Below are positions 1-9,867 of a DNA stretch of 33,567 nucleotides, one piece after another. Positions within the stretch are counted from its first letter, which is position 1. Every line of letters begins with the position of its first letter. The translations under genes were made by a program, and so were the position numbers. A model generated the notes under the pieces. The model did no database searches. It was not told the DNA's origin and saw only the letters and a list, made by a program, of their open reading frames with translations. The stretch comes from Dehalococcoidia bacterium (lineage in GTDB: Bacteria > Chloroflexota > Dehalococcoidia > SHYD01 > SHYC01). The stretch spans positions 1-33,567 of the forward strand of contig SHYC01000004.1 of assembly GCA_009693005.1 (NCBI GenBank), written 5' to 3'.

Positions 1-366
1 CGCGCCGATCGCCTTTCGGGCGGCAACATACAACGCATGATAATTGGGCGTGCTATAGCACGGAATCCGCAGGTCTTGATTGCCAGCTACCCAACCCAGG
101 GTCTGGACATCGTGACCATACGCCGGCTGATCTCGATACTGCTGCAGCTGCGCGATGAGGGAGTCAGCATTCTATATTTTTCAGAGGACCTGTCGGAACT
201 CTATGAGGTGTCGGACCAGTTGCTCGTTGTGACTCACGGACGCCTCCTTGGCCCGTTCGACCCAGCCGAGGTAGCGGCTTATGATATAGCGGGCATGATG
301 GTAGCCGGCGAAAACTACCACCTATCACGAGGTCTGTCTGACACAGTAGGAGTGCGTCATGAGTAA
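1..366 (+). CDS. ABC transporter ATP-binding protein, C-terminal part (BMP/nucleoside-type importer); truncated by window edge
   Basis: Frame 1 reads RADRLSGGNIQRMIIGRAIARNPQVLIASYPTQGLD: LSGGN(I)QR signature and degenerate Walker B/D-loop of a second NBD; directly followed by BMP-type permeases. Confidence 0.9.
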   Translation, partial: RADRLSGGNIQRMIIGRAIARNPQVLIASYPTQGLDIVTIRRLISILLQLRDEGVSILYFSEDLSELYEVSDQLLVVTHGRLLGPFDPAEVAAYDIAGMMVAGENYHLSRGLSDTVGVRHE

Positions 367-1417
367 TATCGCCACCTTCTTACGAGGCAGCCACCCACGG
401 CTGAGAACCAGTCTCAGGCCTGCCCTGATCACAACGCTCAGCGCGGTGATAGTGCCGCTGTGTTTGTTTTCCGTGTTTTTGATGATGGCCGGCGTCGCCC
501 CTCTCGATGCGTTTCGAGCGATGCTACAAAGTTCGCTCGGCTCATCATACGGGATAGGAGAGGTGCTCGTGAGAGCGGCTCCTTTTGCGCTCACGGCCCT
601 GGCTACGGCGATCCCGGCCCGTGCCGGCTTGCTGAACGTCGGCGCGGAAGGGCAGCTCGTAGTTGGAGCTCTTGGTGCAGCGGCTGCGTCTGCACTGCTA
701 AAGGACATAGGGATTGTTGGATTGCCTGTCCTGATTCTCGCAGGAATTATAGGCGGGGCAGCCTGGGCAGGCCTGGCAGCGGTTCTTCGGACCAAGCTGC
801 AGCTGAACGAGACCATCAGCACGTTGCTTCTGAACTACGTGGCATATCTGCTGGTCGCACATATTTTGCAGGGTCCTCTGAGAGACCCGGCGTCATTCAA
901 CTGGCCCTTCTCGCCGCCGATCCCTGACGGTATGAGGTTCCCAGTCTTGTTCGATTCAAGGGTACATCTTGGGTTGCTAATTGCGCCCGTGGCGGCCATA
1001 ATATTCGCGCTGGCGCTTTGGCGTACGTATTGGGGCCTGAACCTAAGAGTCACCGGAGGCAACCCGCAGGCTGCCCGGCGGGCGGGTATCGACGTAGCAA
1101 AGACTTATCTGACGGTGATGCTTATCGCGGGCGCAATGGCAGGACTGGCCGGAGTGCTGCAGGTAGTTGGTGTCGAAGGGCGTCTTCGCCCCAGCACGGG
1201 CGTAGGCTTTGGTTACTCCGGATTCCTGGCTGCATGGATGGTTAGTCATCATCCTCTTTGGCTACTGGGATCATCACTACTGCTGGCCGCGATTGTGGTG
1301 AGTGGTGACGCCCTACAAATTACCTCCGGCCTACCATCATCAACAGTTGGCATTCTCACCGCATTGGTGCTGTTGGGCGTGCTCGCCCGAGGTCACAGCC
1401 AGGGCGTGAGGTTGTAA
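359..1417 (+). CDS. ABC transporter permease (BMP/nucleoside family, YufP-like)
   Basis: Multi-TM protein with GLLNVGAEGQLVVGALGAA motif; ATG overlaps the upstream stop. Confidence 0.9.
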   Translation: MSNIATFLRGSHPRLRTSLRPALITTLSAVIVPLCLFSVFLMMAGVAPLDAFRAMLQSSLGSSYGIGEVLVRAAPFALTALATAIPARAGLLNVGAEGQLVVGALGAAAASALLKDIGIVGLPVLILAGIIGGAAWAGLAAVLRTKLQLNETISTLLLNYVAYLLVAHILQGPLRDPASFNWPFSPPIPDGMRFPVLFDSRVHLGLLIAPVAAIIFALALWRTYWGLNLRVTGGNPQAARRAGIDVAKTYLTVMLIAGAMAGLAGVLQVVGVEGRLRPSTGVGFGYSGFLAAWMVSHHPLWLLGSSLLLAAIVVSGDALQITSGLPSSTVGILTALVLLGVLARGHSQGVRL

Positions 1418-1418
1418 T

Positions 1419-2333
1419 ATGCTACCGATAATAATCGCCGTTCTGAGCGGCGCAATCCGATCTGGGACAGCGGTCCTCTTCGCTTGTTTGGGTGAAATAA
1501 TCGCTGAACGCGCCGGGGTGGTTAACCTCGGCACGGAGGGATGTATGCTCATCGGAGCGCTGGGAGCTTTCGCTGCCACTGCGATGACCGGAAATCCTTT
1601 CCTCGGAGCCTTTGTGGGCGGGTTGTGTGGAGCATCGCTGGCTGCAGTCCATGCCTACGTAGCCGTAATTCGCCGCGGAAATCAACTCGCCTCCGGTCTG
1701 GCGATTACCATTCTGGGGCTGGGCGTGACCTCTTTTTTCGGTAGATCATTTGTGGCCACTCAGATCAATGGGATGAATAGCATTTCGATTGCAGGTCTTT
1801 CCGATCTGCCGATTCTAGGACCAATATTATTCCAGCATGACGCGTTGACCTACCTTGCCGCATTCTTGGCTCCCGGAATTTGGTTCGTCCTGTATCGTAC
1901 TCGCTGGGGACTAATGCTTCGGGCCACAGGAGAACGCCAGGATGTTGTTTACTCCGTAGGATTAAGCCCAACGCTTATCCGATGTCTGGCGGTGATATGT
2001 GGTGGTTTTCTGGCCGGGCTCGGCGGCGCTCAGCTTTCGGTAGCGTACACATTGAATTGGGTCGAAAACATGACCCAGGGCCGTGGGTACGTCGCGGTGG
2101 CCCTGGTGATTTTCTCTTCATGGTCACCACTTACAGCGGTCGCCGGAAGCTACCTGTTTGGCGGCGCACTCTCGCTGCAGCTCGCACTGCAAGCTCGGGG
2201 CGTCGGCGCTTCTCCCTTCTTGATGTCTGCGATTCCCTACTTAGTCACACTCGCCGTTCTGGTACTGGTTGGGCGAAGGCGTCGCCAGGCCATGCCTGAT
2301 GAACTGAGAGCTGTCTTTGAAAGGGGCGGATAA
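1419..2333 (+). CDS. ABC transporter permease (BMP/nucleoside family, YufQ-like)
   Basis: ERAGVVNLGTEGCMLIGALGAF motif, multi-TM, tight operon spacing. Confidence 0.9.
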   Translation: MLPIIIAVLSGAIRSGTAVLFACLGEIIAERAGVVNLGTEGCMLIGALGAFAATAMTGNPFLGAFVGGLCGASLAAVHAYVAVIRRGNQLASGLAITILGLGVTSFFGRSFVATQINGMNSISIAGLSDLPILGPILFQHDALTYLAAFLAPGIWFVLYRTRWGLMLRATGERQDVVYSVGLSPTLIRCLAVICGGFLAGLGGAQLSVAYTLNWVENMTQGRGYVAVALVIFSSWSPLTAVAGSYLFGGALSLQLALQARGVGASPFLMSAIPYLVTLAVLVLVGRRRRQAMPDELRAVFERGG

Positions 2334-2355
2334 TAAAATATATGGAGGTATTCTT

Positions 2356-3495
2356 GTGAGGATAAACTCACGGTTAGTTGTAATGGCGGTAATGCTCATC
2401 GGGTCACTGATGTTAGCAGCCTGCGGTTCGCCGGCCGCGGCGCCGGCTGGATCAAAAGATGCGGCGGCGCCGGCCAGCGCAGTAACAACGGTTGGGTTCC
2501 TCTTTGTAGGCCCCAAGGATGACTTTGGGTACAATCAGGCCGCTTATCTCGGTAGCACCGGGATGGAGAAGGAACTCGGCTCAAAAGTCAAGGTAATTCG
2601 GGCTGAGAATGTTCCGGAAACGGAAGAAGCCGAGCGCGTGATGGAAAGCATGATTCAGCAGGGAGCGAAAGTCATTTTCCCGACCTCGTACGGACATTTG
2701 GACCCGGCGCTTAACGTCGCCAAACGGCATCCGGAGGTCACCTTCATTCACCAGGGCGGCTTGAAGACCTCGAGTAACTTAGGTACATACTTCGGAAACA
2801 TTTTTGAAGAGGTGTACCTCGGCGGCGTAACAGCCGGCAAAATGACCAAAACCAATAAGCTTGGATTCATCGCTTCCTTCCCGATTCCCCAAGTGTTGGA
2901 AAATATTAATGCGTTTGAACTTGGTGCGAAATCAGTTAATCCGAACGCCACCACATCTGTAGTGTTTACCGCAAACTGGTGCGATCCGGGTAAACAGGCC
3001 GAGGCGGCCAATAACCTTATTGCGCAGGGCGTGGACGTGTTGACGCAGCATCAAGATTGCACCAAGACAATAGTCGAGGCCGCCGAGCGCAAGGGTATCA
3101 TGTCCGTCGGGTATCATGCCGACGCCTCTTCGCTGGCTCCAAAAGGTTGGCTGACAGGCTCCGTTTGGAACTGGAGTCCACTATACACCCAAGAAGTGCA
3201 GGCCGTACTGGACGGCAAATGGAAAGAAGGTCCCCTTGCCGGTAAGTATCGGGTTGGCATGAAGGAAGGGGCCGTTAAGCTCGCTCCTTTTGGCTCCTCG
3301 GTTCCGGCCGACGTGCAGGCCCTAGTAAAACAGAAGGAGCAAGACATCATGAGCGGGAAACTGGCGCCGTTTGCCGGGCCGATTAAGGACCAAAGCGGCG
3401 CGGTGAAGATTGCAGCCGGCGTGAATCCAACTGTTGACCAGCTTGAGACAACCGACTATTTGGTTGAGGGCGTTGTTGGAAGTATTCCCCGTTAG
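2356..3495 (+). CDS. BMP-family ABC transporter substrate-binding lipoprotein
   Basis: Lipobox LMLAACGS; GFLFVGPKDDFGYNQAAYLG...; GTG start at 2356 preceded by GGAGGT (ORF track opens upstream at 2317). Confidence 0.88.
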   Translation: MRINSRLVVMAVMLIGSLMLAACGSPAAAPAGSKDAAAPASAVTTVGFLFVGPKDDFGYNQAAYLGSTGMEKELGSKVKVIRAENVPETEEAERVMESMIQQGAKVIFPTSYGHLDPALNVAKRHPEVTFIHQGGLKTSSNLGTYFGNIFEEVYLGGVTAGKMTKTNKLGFIASFPIPQVLENINAFELGAKSVNPNATTSVVFTANWCDPGKQAEAANNLIAQGVDVLTQHQDCTKTIVEAAERKGIMSVGYHADASSLAPKGWLTGSVWNWSPLYTQEVQAVLDGKWKEGPLAGKYRVGMKEGAVKLAPFGSSVPADVQALVKQKEQDIMSGKLAPFAGPIKDQSGAVKIAAGVNPTVDQLETTDYLVEGVVGSIPR

Positions 3496-3507
3496 CGGAG
3501 AGAACCG

Positions 3508-4098
3508 GTGTTGATCGAAGCCGTCCCTTACCCTTGGCCGTACGACGGATTTGCTGCGGTGGAGAATACGGCGCTGGTGTTGGTCGCCCCGCAGATAGCC
3601 TTTACCTGGATGGACCCAGCCGGTCGAGTCGTGAGCGCTTGTGAGACAATATCAGAGGCGGCTGCCAGGGCAGGAATGGCGCAATGTATCATCCGTCTGG
3701 GGCGTACGGCAGTGACGCCCCAGCGGATGCCCGGTCTTCCCGCTCCGGGGTCATACGGGTGGGAATATACATCCAACTTTGAAATATCAGGTCGTAGTCT
3801 CGTAATAGACGCGCCGGCGCTAGACGGCTTTTACGCTACCGGCTTGGACTCAGCTCTCCGGGTTCGGCGGATCACTCATCTGGTGTTCGCTGGCTTCGGA
3901 ACCGAAACTATGGTACATTCCACACTGCGGTCCGCCAACGATCGCGGCTTCGAGTGCTTGGTATTGTCGGATGCGTGCGCCGATGTAAGTCCCGACCTTC
4001 ATCATGCGGCGTTGAGCTCTATCATGATGTCCGGTGGTATTTTCGGCGCTTATGCAGAAAGTCAAGCGTTCCTGGCCGGCTTGAATCAACGACCGTAG
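3508..4098 (+). CDS. Isochorismatase-fold (cysteine hydrolase superfamily) protein, predicted catalytically inactive
   Basis: [36 protein letters not shown] aligns with the neighbouring isochorismatase; Asp, Lys and Cys catalytic positions replaced. Confidence 0.8.
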   Translation: MLIEAVPYPWPYDGFAAVENTALVLVAPQIAFTWMDPAGRVVSACETISEAAARAGMAQCIIRLGRTAVTPQRMPGLPAPGSYGWEYTSNFEISGRSLVIDAPALDGFYATGLDSALRVRRITHLVFAGFGTETMVHSTLRSANDRGFECLVLSDACADVSPDLHHAALSSIMMSGGIFGAYAESQAFLAGLNQRP

Positions 4099-4198
4099 GA
4101 TCACGACAACGCAAGGAGGGTATTATTGAGGGCCTCCTGTGTGGATGGTGCCGGGTACGCCGATCAGTCAGATCAATATGAATGGAAGGACTTTGAGG

Positions 4199-4888
4199 AT
4201 GACCACTATTAAAGTGCAAGGCGACCCATATGACTGGCCCTTTGATGGTGGCTTGGACGTTGCCGGCACTGCTCTAATAAGTATCGACTGGCAGACTGAC
4301 TTTTGTGGCCCTGGTGGATATGTGGATGCCATGGGATATGACCTCAGCCTGACACGTGCCGGCATTGAGCCTACAAGGGACTTAATGCAAGCATGGCGGG
4401 CTCGCGGCGGACTCGTAATCCATACACGTGAGGGACATAAGCCTGACCTTTCTGACTGTCCCCCTAACAAGCTTTGGAGGTCGCAGCGCATAGGCGCAGG
4501 CATTGGTGATCCGGGGCCGTGCGGCCGGATTCTAATCCGTGGGGAGAAAGGCTGGGAAATCATCCCTGAGCTAGCGCCTTTGCCCGGTGAATTTATCATC
4601 GACAAACCCGGCAAGGGCGCTTTCTATGCAACCGACTTTGAACTGGTCCTGCATAATCATGGGATTACGCATCTTATCATTACGGGGATCACTACTGACG
4701 TGTGCGTGCACACGACAATGCGTGAGGCAAACGACAGGGGTTTCGAATGCTTGCTGGTCGAGGACTGCACGGGAGCCACAGACTATGGGAATTATCTGGC
4801 GGCGGTCAAGATGGTGAAGATGCAGGGTGGGGTCTTTGGGTCCGTAAGTTCGTCGGACAAGATCATAAAGGCACTCGGCGCAGAGTAA
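4199..4888 (+). CDS. biuH-like: Isochorismatase-family hydrolase, biuret hydrolase-like
   Basis: [105 protein letters not shown]; resembles BiuH as I recall it. Start ATG 4199 chosen (GGAAGGA upstream); ATG 4178 also possible. Confidence 0.8.
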   Translation: MTTIKVQGDPYDWPFDGGLDVAGTALISIDWQTDFCGPGGYVDAMGYDLSLTRAGIEPTRDLMQAWRARGGLVIHTREGHKPDLSDCPPNKLWRSQRIGAGIGDPGPCGRILIRGEKGWEIIPELAPLPGEFIIDKPGKGAFYATDFELVLHNHGITHLIITGITTDVCVHTTMREANDRGFECLLVEDCTGATDYGNYLAAVKMVKMQGGVFGSVSSSDKIIKALGAE

Positions 4889-6330
4889 TGCAAGAACCGA
4901 GCATCGTTCACAACAACTTTCGAGCGGCAAGGGACTACATCAATAACCTGGCATTCACCAATCCGGATTTGAACCTGGCGGTCAACCTGTCACCGGCGTA
5001 TTACAAGAAACCAAGGATCAAACCTAGCACAGTTCCCTTTGCCGCTCCCATAGCTCAGATGGTTGAGGGTTTTGTTAACCGTCAACATACGGTTGAGCAA
5101 GTTATACTCGAATCTATTGCAGCGGCCAAAGCAAATGCCGACCTGAAAGGCGTCGTCTATTTGGATGAAGACGGCGCGATCTCGGCTGCTCGTGCCAGCG
5201 ACGCCGCGCTGCGAGACGGTAAGCTCTCCGGCCCGCTGCACGGTATTCCAATTACGGTCAAAGATATCATGCATGTTGCAGGAATGCCCACGCGGGCGGG
5301 TTCTCTTGCCTACAACCAGATTGCCTCAATCGACGCCACTGCAGTAGCCCGCCTGCGTGCTGCGGGCGCTATCATTCTTGCAAAAGTGGCGACTCACGAG
5401 TTTGCGCTGGGAGTAACTACACCTCAAGCCAAGAACCCGTGGGACCCAAAGCGAATACCCGGAGGCTCGAGCGGAGGGTCCGCTATTGCGCTCGTAAAGG
5501 GCATCGGCATGGGATCGTTAGGGACTGATACTCGCGCCTCGATCAGGGTGCCATCCGCTCTATCTGGAGTCGTCGGTTTCAAAGCGACGTTCGGCAACGT
5601 GGATACAGCCGGTGTGGTTACCCTGTCATGGACAATGGACCACGTTGCCCCCATGGCGACAAACTCAGCCGACGCCGCTCTTCTAATGGACGTGATATCA
5701 AATAAACCGAAAGGTCTGTCAGGTTACGTGGGCGCTAAGGTCGATGGGCTGCGCATCGGTGTGCCCGACGCCGCCTTCGAAGACGCAGACCCCGATGTGG
5801 CCGCGGTCGTAGAAAGAGCCATCAAGTCAATTGGAGAGCTTGGGGGAATCATCATACCGGTCCGGCAGCCAACCAGGAGCCAACTGGAACTGGCAAATCT
5901 GGCAGGACTGATAGTGAGCCGGTGCGAAGCCCTGGCATATCACCGCAGCATCGGTACCGATCTGAGCAAGTGCTGGGATGAGACACGAGAGCAGCTTGAA
6001 GAAGCTATGGAGATTCCTGCATCTGAGTACCTGGCGGCACAGCGCTCACGCTCTGCATTAATTGCCGATATGCTCTCGTTGTTTGAAGATGTCGATGCGC
6101 TGGCAATGCCGACCAGCCTGGTTACCGCTCCACTCATTCCGGAAGCCCAGCAATATCTAATGACACTGGCCCGCAACTGCATTCCATGGAGTTTCGTTGG
6201 ATTCCCCTCGATTTCAGTACCCTGTAAAGAACTGGTGAATGGACTTCCGGTGGGTCTGCAAATTGTCGCTCCCCCGCAACATGAGGCCGTGTTGGTAGGA
6301 TTAGCCACCGCTTATGAACGATACTACTAA
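4888..6330 (+). CDS. Amidase-signature family amidohydrolase
   Basis: PLHGIPITVKDIM (Lys), PGGSSGGSA (cis-Ser), LGTDTRASIRVPSALSGVVGFKAT (Ser nucleophile); ATG 4888 overlaps upstream stop (TAATG). Confidence 0.9.
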   Translation: MQEPSIVHNNFRAARDYINNLAFTNPDLNLAVNLSPAYYKKPRIKPSTVPFAAPIAQMVEGFVNRQHTVEQVILESIAAAKANADLKGVVYLDEDGAISAARASDAALRDGKLSGPLHGIPITVKDIMHVAGMPTRAGSLAYNQIASIDATAVARLRAAGAIILAKVATHEFALGVTTPQAKNPWDPKRIPGGSSGGSAIALVKGIGMGSLGTDTRASIRVPSALSGVVGFKATFGNVDTAGVVTLSWTMDHVAPMATNSADAALLMDVISNKPKGLSGYVGAKVDGLRIGVPDAAFEDADPDVAAVVERAIKSIGELGGIIIPVRQPTRSQLELANLAGLIVSRCEALAYHRSIGTDLSKCWDETREQLEEAMEIPASEYLAAQRSRSALIADMLSLFEDVDALAMPTSLVTAPLIPEAQQYLMTLARNCIPWSFVGFPSISVPCKELVNGLPVGLQIVAPPQHEAVLVGLATAYERYY

Positions 6331-6757
6331 CAGTACGTCATCAGTTACGCAGGCTAACAAGGCGATCGTGCTGCAAATCTATGAGAGGATTTTGACTCAT
6401 GGTGAGCTGCAGTTAGCCGGTGAGGTTTTCGCCCCGGATATTGTCGACCACCGAAAATTCCCCGGACTGGCGAACGGCCTTGAGAATGTCCTGGCAGGTG
6501 CGCGGGTTAATCGAGAAGCCTTTCCGGATATGCGGTTTACTGTGGAAGCTTTAGTAGCCGAGGAGGACCTCGTGATGGCCCGATGGGTAATGCATGGTAC
6601 ATTCCTCGGAGAGTTCATGGGCAGGCAGCCCACCGGAACGTCCGTTGAATGGCGAGGGATCACACAATTTCGGCTGACCAACGGTAAGGTCGTGGAACGG
6701 TGGCTTTACGCCGATGAACTGCAATTGCTCGGTAACGGCGATTCAACGACGCTGTGA
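6314..6757 (+). CDS. SnoaL-like / NTF2-fold ester-cyclase family protein
   Basis: VLQIYERILTHGELQLAGEVFAPDIVDHRKFPG...FPDMRFTVEALVAEEDLVMARWVMHGTFLGEFMG; overlaps amidase end by 17 nt. Confidence 0.82.
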   Translation: MNDTTNSTSSVTQANKAIVLQIYERILTHGELQLAGEVFAPDIVDHRKFPGLANGLENVLAGARVNREAFPDMRFTVEALVAEEDLVMARWVMHGTFLGEFMGRQPTGTSVEWRGITQFRLTNGKVVERWLYADELQLLGNGDSTTL

Positions 6758-6772
6758 TCGTCGTCACAGTTA

Positions 6773-7606
6773 CTACCTGCCTGACTGAACTCCATCCAGA
6801 CTTACGGCCGGGTTGTAGTCCAGGATAACCAGCACCTCTTCAAGAGACTCCAACGGGACCGCGAGCCTGACATTTACGTCCTTGAACAAGTACATGTCTT
6901 TGCTGACAACGTCTGCTACCTGGCCTATGACTATATTCTTTGGCAGGCCACCGCCCAGTCCGGATGTGAGAACGACGTCGCCGGCCTTGATATCGGCGTC
7001 CTGTCTCACAAACTCCATGGACAGCTCGGAAGAGCCTATTCCAACCACAACACCCTCTGCTCTCGACCGGCTGATAATTGCATCCACGGCGCTCGAAGGA
7101 TCGGTAAGAAGCGTGATCTTGGAGGTATTATTGTAGACCTGCGTTACCTTCCCCACCAGACCGTTGGAGGCTACAACCACCGCGCCCTGCCTAACAGAAT
7201 CATGTGCGCCCTTATTCACGACCAAAGACTTGGTCAGGTTGTTTTGACCTCGACCTATGACCGTCGCAACCGCGTATTCTCGTCCAGGGTTATTCTTCTG
7301 ATATTCCAGGATGGCCCTCAGCCGCTGGTTTTCCAGATCCACCTCCTGCATCTGGGCCATCAGGTTGTTCAGTCTGACCACATCGTCCTTCAGGCTCTTG
7401 TTCTCCTGCTCGAGATAGCCGATGCGTCTGATGCTCTCTGCGAATCCGGAGACTATCCGGCTAACCAGGCTCATTCCTTCCTGCAGCGGAGAAACAGCCT
7501 CTACCCCCGCAGCTTCGACCGAAGCCATTGGGCCTGCGCCGGAAACGAAGCCACTGAACAGAAGACCTGCTGCCAGAATGGAAACTACGAACCATGGTCT
7601 TTTCAA
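6773..7606 (-). CDS. mreC: Rod shape-determining protein MreC
   Basis: Coiled-coil followed by VATVIGRGQNNLTKSLVVNKGAHDSVRQGAVVVASNGLVGKV; downstream of mreB. Confidence 0.9.
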   Translation of the reverse strand: MKRPWFVVSILAAGLLFSGFVSGAGPMASVEAAGVEAVSPLQEGMSLVSRIVSGFAESIRRIGYLEQENKSLKDDVVRLNNLMAQMQEVDLENQRLRAILEYQKNNPGREYAVATVIGRGQNNLTKSLVVNKGAHDSVRQGAVVVASNGLVGKVTQVYNNTSKITLLTDPSSAVDAIISRSRAEGVVVGIGSSELSMEFVRQDADIKAGDVVLTSGLGGGLPKNIVIGQVADVVSKDMYLFKDVNVRLAVPLESLEEVLVILDYNPAVSLDGVQSGR

Positions 7607-7657
7607 GACATTTACTTCCTGTTAGGCTTGACCAGCCTCAACACTAGCGTGCGGGGT

Positions 7658-8719
7658 TTAACGCGGAGGTTTCCTCTGGCTGAGCGAGGCCAAAAGAGGA
7701 CTGTCTTTATCTAGATTCTTGAGCATTTCTGCCGTTCCTCTCACGACACACGACAGCGGATCGTCTGCTATGGTGACCGGAAAGTGAGTGTCATGTGAAA
7801 TTCGCTGGTCAAGGCCCTCCAGCAAGGCGCCGCCGCCAGCCAGCACAATTCCACGGCCTATCAAGTCTGCTATCAGTTCAGGAGGCGTGAGCTCGATAGT
7901 GCTGCGAACAGCGTTAACAATTGCGTTTATTGATCCGGATAACGCGTCCCGTATCTCTATGCTGCTGATAGTAACCACTCTTGGCAGTCCGGTAACCAAG
8001 TCTCTGCCCTTTAGCTCCGCCTGTCGCTCTTCTTTTAGCGGGTAAGCAGAGCCTATTTTCATTTTTATATCCTCTGCCGTCCGCTCCCCTACGAGAAGGT
8101 TGTGGCTTTGCCGCGCATAGTCAATTATATCCTGGTCCATCTCGTCTCCGGCGGTCCTGAGACTGATACTGGCCACTATGCCGCCAAGAGAGATGACTGC
8201 CACCTCTGTGGTACCGCCACCGATGTCCACTATCATGCTGCCGCTGGCCTCCCTAACAGGAAGGCCAGCGCCTATAGCCGCCGCCAAAGGCTCCTCGATG
8301 AGAAAGCAAGCTCTGGCGCCGGCGTTTAACGCGGCATCATGTACGGCTCTCCGCTCTACCTCGGTAACACCGCTGGGAATTCCAACGACCAGCCTTGGTC
8401 TATGGATCGAAAACCCATTCCGTCCGTGCGCCTTGTTGATAAAATAGTGGAGCATCCGTTCGGTAGTGTCGAAGTCCGAAATCACGCCATCCCGTAGGGG
8501 CCTAATGGCCACTATTCTGGCAGGCGTACGGCCCACCATCTGCTTTGCTTCAAAACCAATAGCGTGTATCTTCTTAGTCAGCTTGTCTATAGCAACAACT
8601 GAGGGTTCATTTATGACAATGTCTTTACCCTTAACCATAACCAGGGTGTTTGCAGTGCCAAGATCGATACCAATATCATAAGAAAAAAATCCAAGTATGG
8701 TATCTATAGGGTTAAACAA
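7658..8719 (-). CDS. mreB: Rod shape-determining protein MreB
   Basis: DIGIDLGTANTLVMVKGKDIVINEPSVVAI...MIVDIGGGTTEVAVISLGGIV... Confidence 0.96.
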   Translation of the reverse strand: MFNPIDTILGFFSYDIGIDLGTANTLVMVKGKDIVINEPSVVAIDKLTKKIHAIGFEAKQMVGRTPARIVAIRPLRDGVISDFDTTERMLHYFINKAHGRNGFSIHRPRLVVGIPSGVTEVERRAVHDAALNAGARACFLIEEPLAAAIGAGLPVREASGSMIVDIGGGTTEVAVISLGGIVASISLRTAGDEMDQDIIDYARQSHNLLVGERTAEDIKMKIGSAYPLKEERQAELKGRDLVTGLPRVVTISSIEIRDALSGSINAIVNAVRSTIELTPPELIADLIGRGIVLAGGGALLEGLDQRISHDTHFPVTIADDPLSCVVRGTAEMLKNLDKDSPLLASLSQRKPPR

Positions 8720-8993
8720 GGGCTAACTCCCGATCAATACGTAGTGCTACTCCCAGACCTCCTGGACGCCCAGCGATTATCGTACTAATTATAACATAAA
8801 GAGTTACTGTCCACGGCTGCTACCAAGTGTGACGAATGGATGACTCATGCACCGTGGCCTTGGCGGATCGGATCGTGGAAAAAGAAGGATGAAGGCAGGT
8901 ATACTGATGACGTGCCAACATTATATTGATCATGTATTGTCAGCGTCGAAGGCACCGGCAATTCCTCGATAATCTCATAAGTAAAGAAGGGCC

Positions 8994-9854
8994 ATGTCCA
9001 AGATCATCACTATGCTCACAGACTTCGGAGAATCGGACGGATATGTGGCATCCATGAAGGGGGTAGTCCTTGTTATAGACCCATCTGCAACTTTGGTGGA
9101 CATCACGCATCAAATCAGGCCGCAAGATGTTATGGCGGCGGCCTTTGTCATCGATACGGCATACTCTTACTTTCCGAAGGGGACTATTCACGTAGTGGTG
9201 GTAGACCCGGGAGTCGGCAGCAACCGCAGCGCTCTCCTGGTCTGCGTTCCGGACTACTGCTTTGTAGCTCCCGACAATGGCGTACTTACAAACGTGGTTT
9301 CTAGATGGCTGCCAACAGTTGGACCACCTTTCCTGAGCGTGGTCGAAACGGAGGATAAAAGAAGTCTCCACAGAGTAGAACTGCCTCATGGATCACCAAT
9401 CTCTATTTACCGCCTTACAGATGAGCGTTACTTCCTTCGCGCAGTCAGCCAGACTTTCCACGGCAGGGATATATTCGCCCCGGTGGCCGCCCACGTAAGC
9501 AGGGGAATACCGCCGGAGGATATTGGCGAGCGAATAAATCACATCCACCTGTTTAGCCTGCCCGTACCCCAAAGTAACGGCGACCTCATAACCGCGGAGG
9601 TGATCCACATTGACCGCTTTGGAAACATGATTACCAACCTGCTGCCTCCGGAGATAGCAGGGGAGATCACGACTGTCGCTGTCGCCGGGCACGTCATCTC
9701 CGGGCTAAGCAAATCTTACCTTGATGGTGGGGACCTCCTGGCGATAATAGGCAGCAGCGGCCGACTGGAGATAGCCGCCAGGAACGGCAGCGCCGCAGCT
9801 GTTCTGGGTCTGGGTGTTGGAGCTAAGGTAGAGGTGAGGGTGCAGCGCAAGTAA
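8994..9854 (+). CDS. SAM hydroxide adenosyltransferase (DUF62 family)
   Basis: ITMLTDFGESDGYVASMKGVVL...DITHQIRPQDV...VVVVDPGVGSNR...HIDRFGNMITNL. Confidence 0.92.
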   Translation: MSKIITMLTDFGESDGYVASMKGVVLVIDPSATLVDITHQIRPQDVMAAAFVIDTAYSYFPKGTIHVVVVDPGVGSNRSALLVCVPDYCFVAPDNGVLTNVVSRWLPTVGPPFLSVVETEDKRSLHRVELPHGSPISIYRLTDERYFLRAVSQTFHGRDIFAPVAAHVSRGIPPEDIGERINHIHLFSLPVPQSNGDLITAEVIHIDRFGNMITNLLPPEIAGEITTVAVAGHVISGLSKSYLDGGDLLAIIGSSGRLEIAARNGSAAAVLGLGVGAKVEVRVQRK

Positions 9855-9867
9855 TGATTGGGACCCG

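Noticed and set aside
325-927. Alternate-frame ORFs within the ABC permease (325-822 minus, 460-927 plus)
   Set aside because: The permease frame has strong family motifs; the others have no recognisable domain
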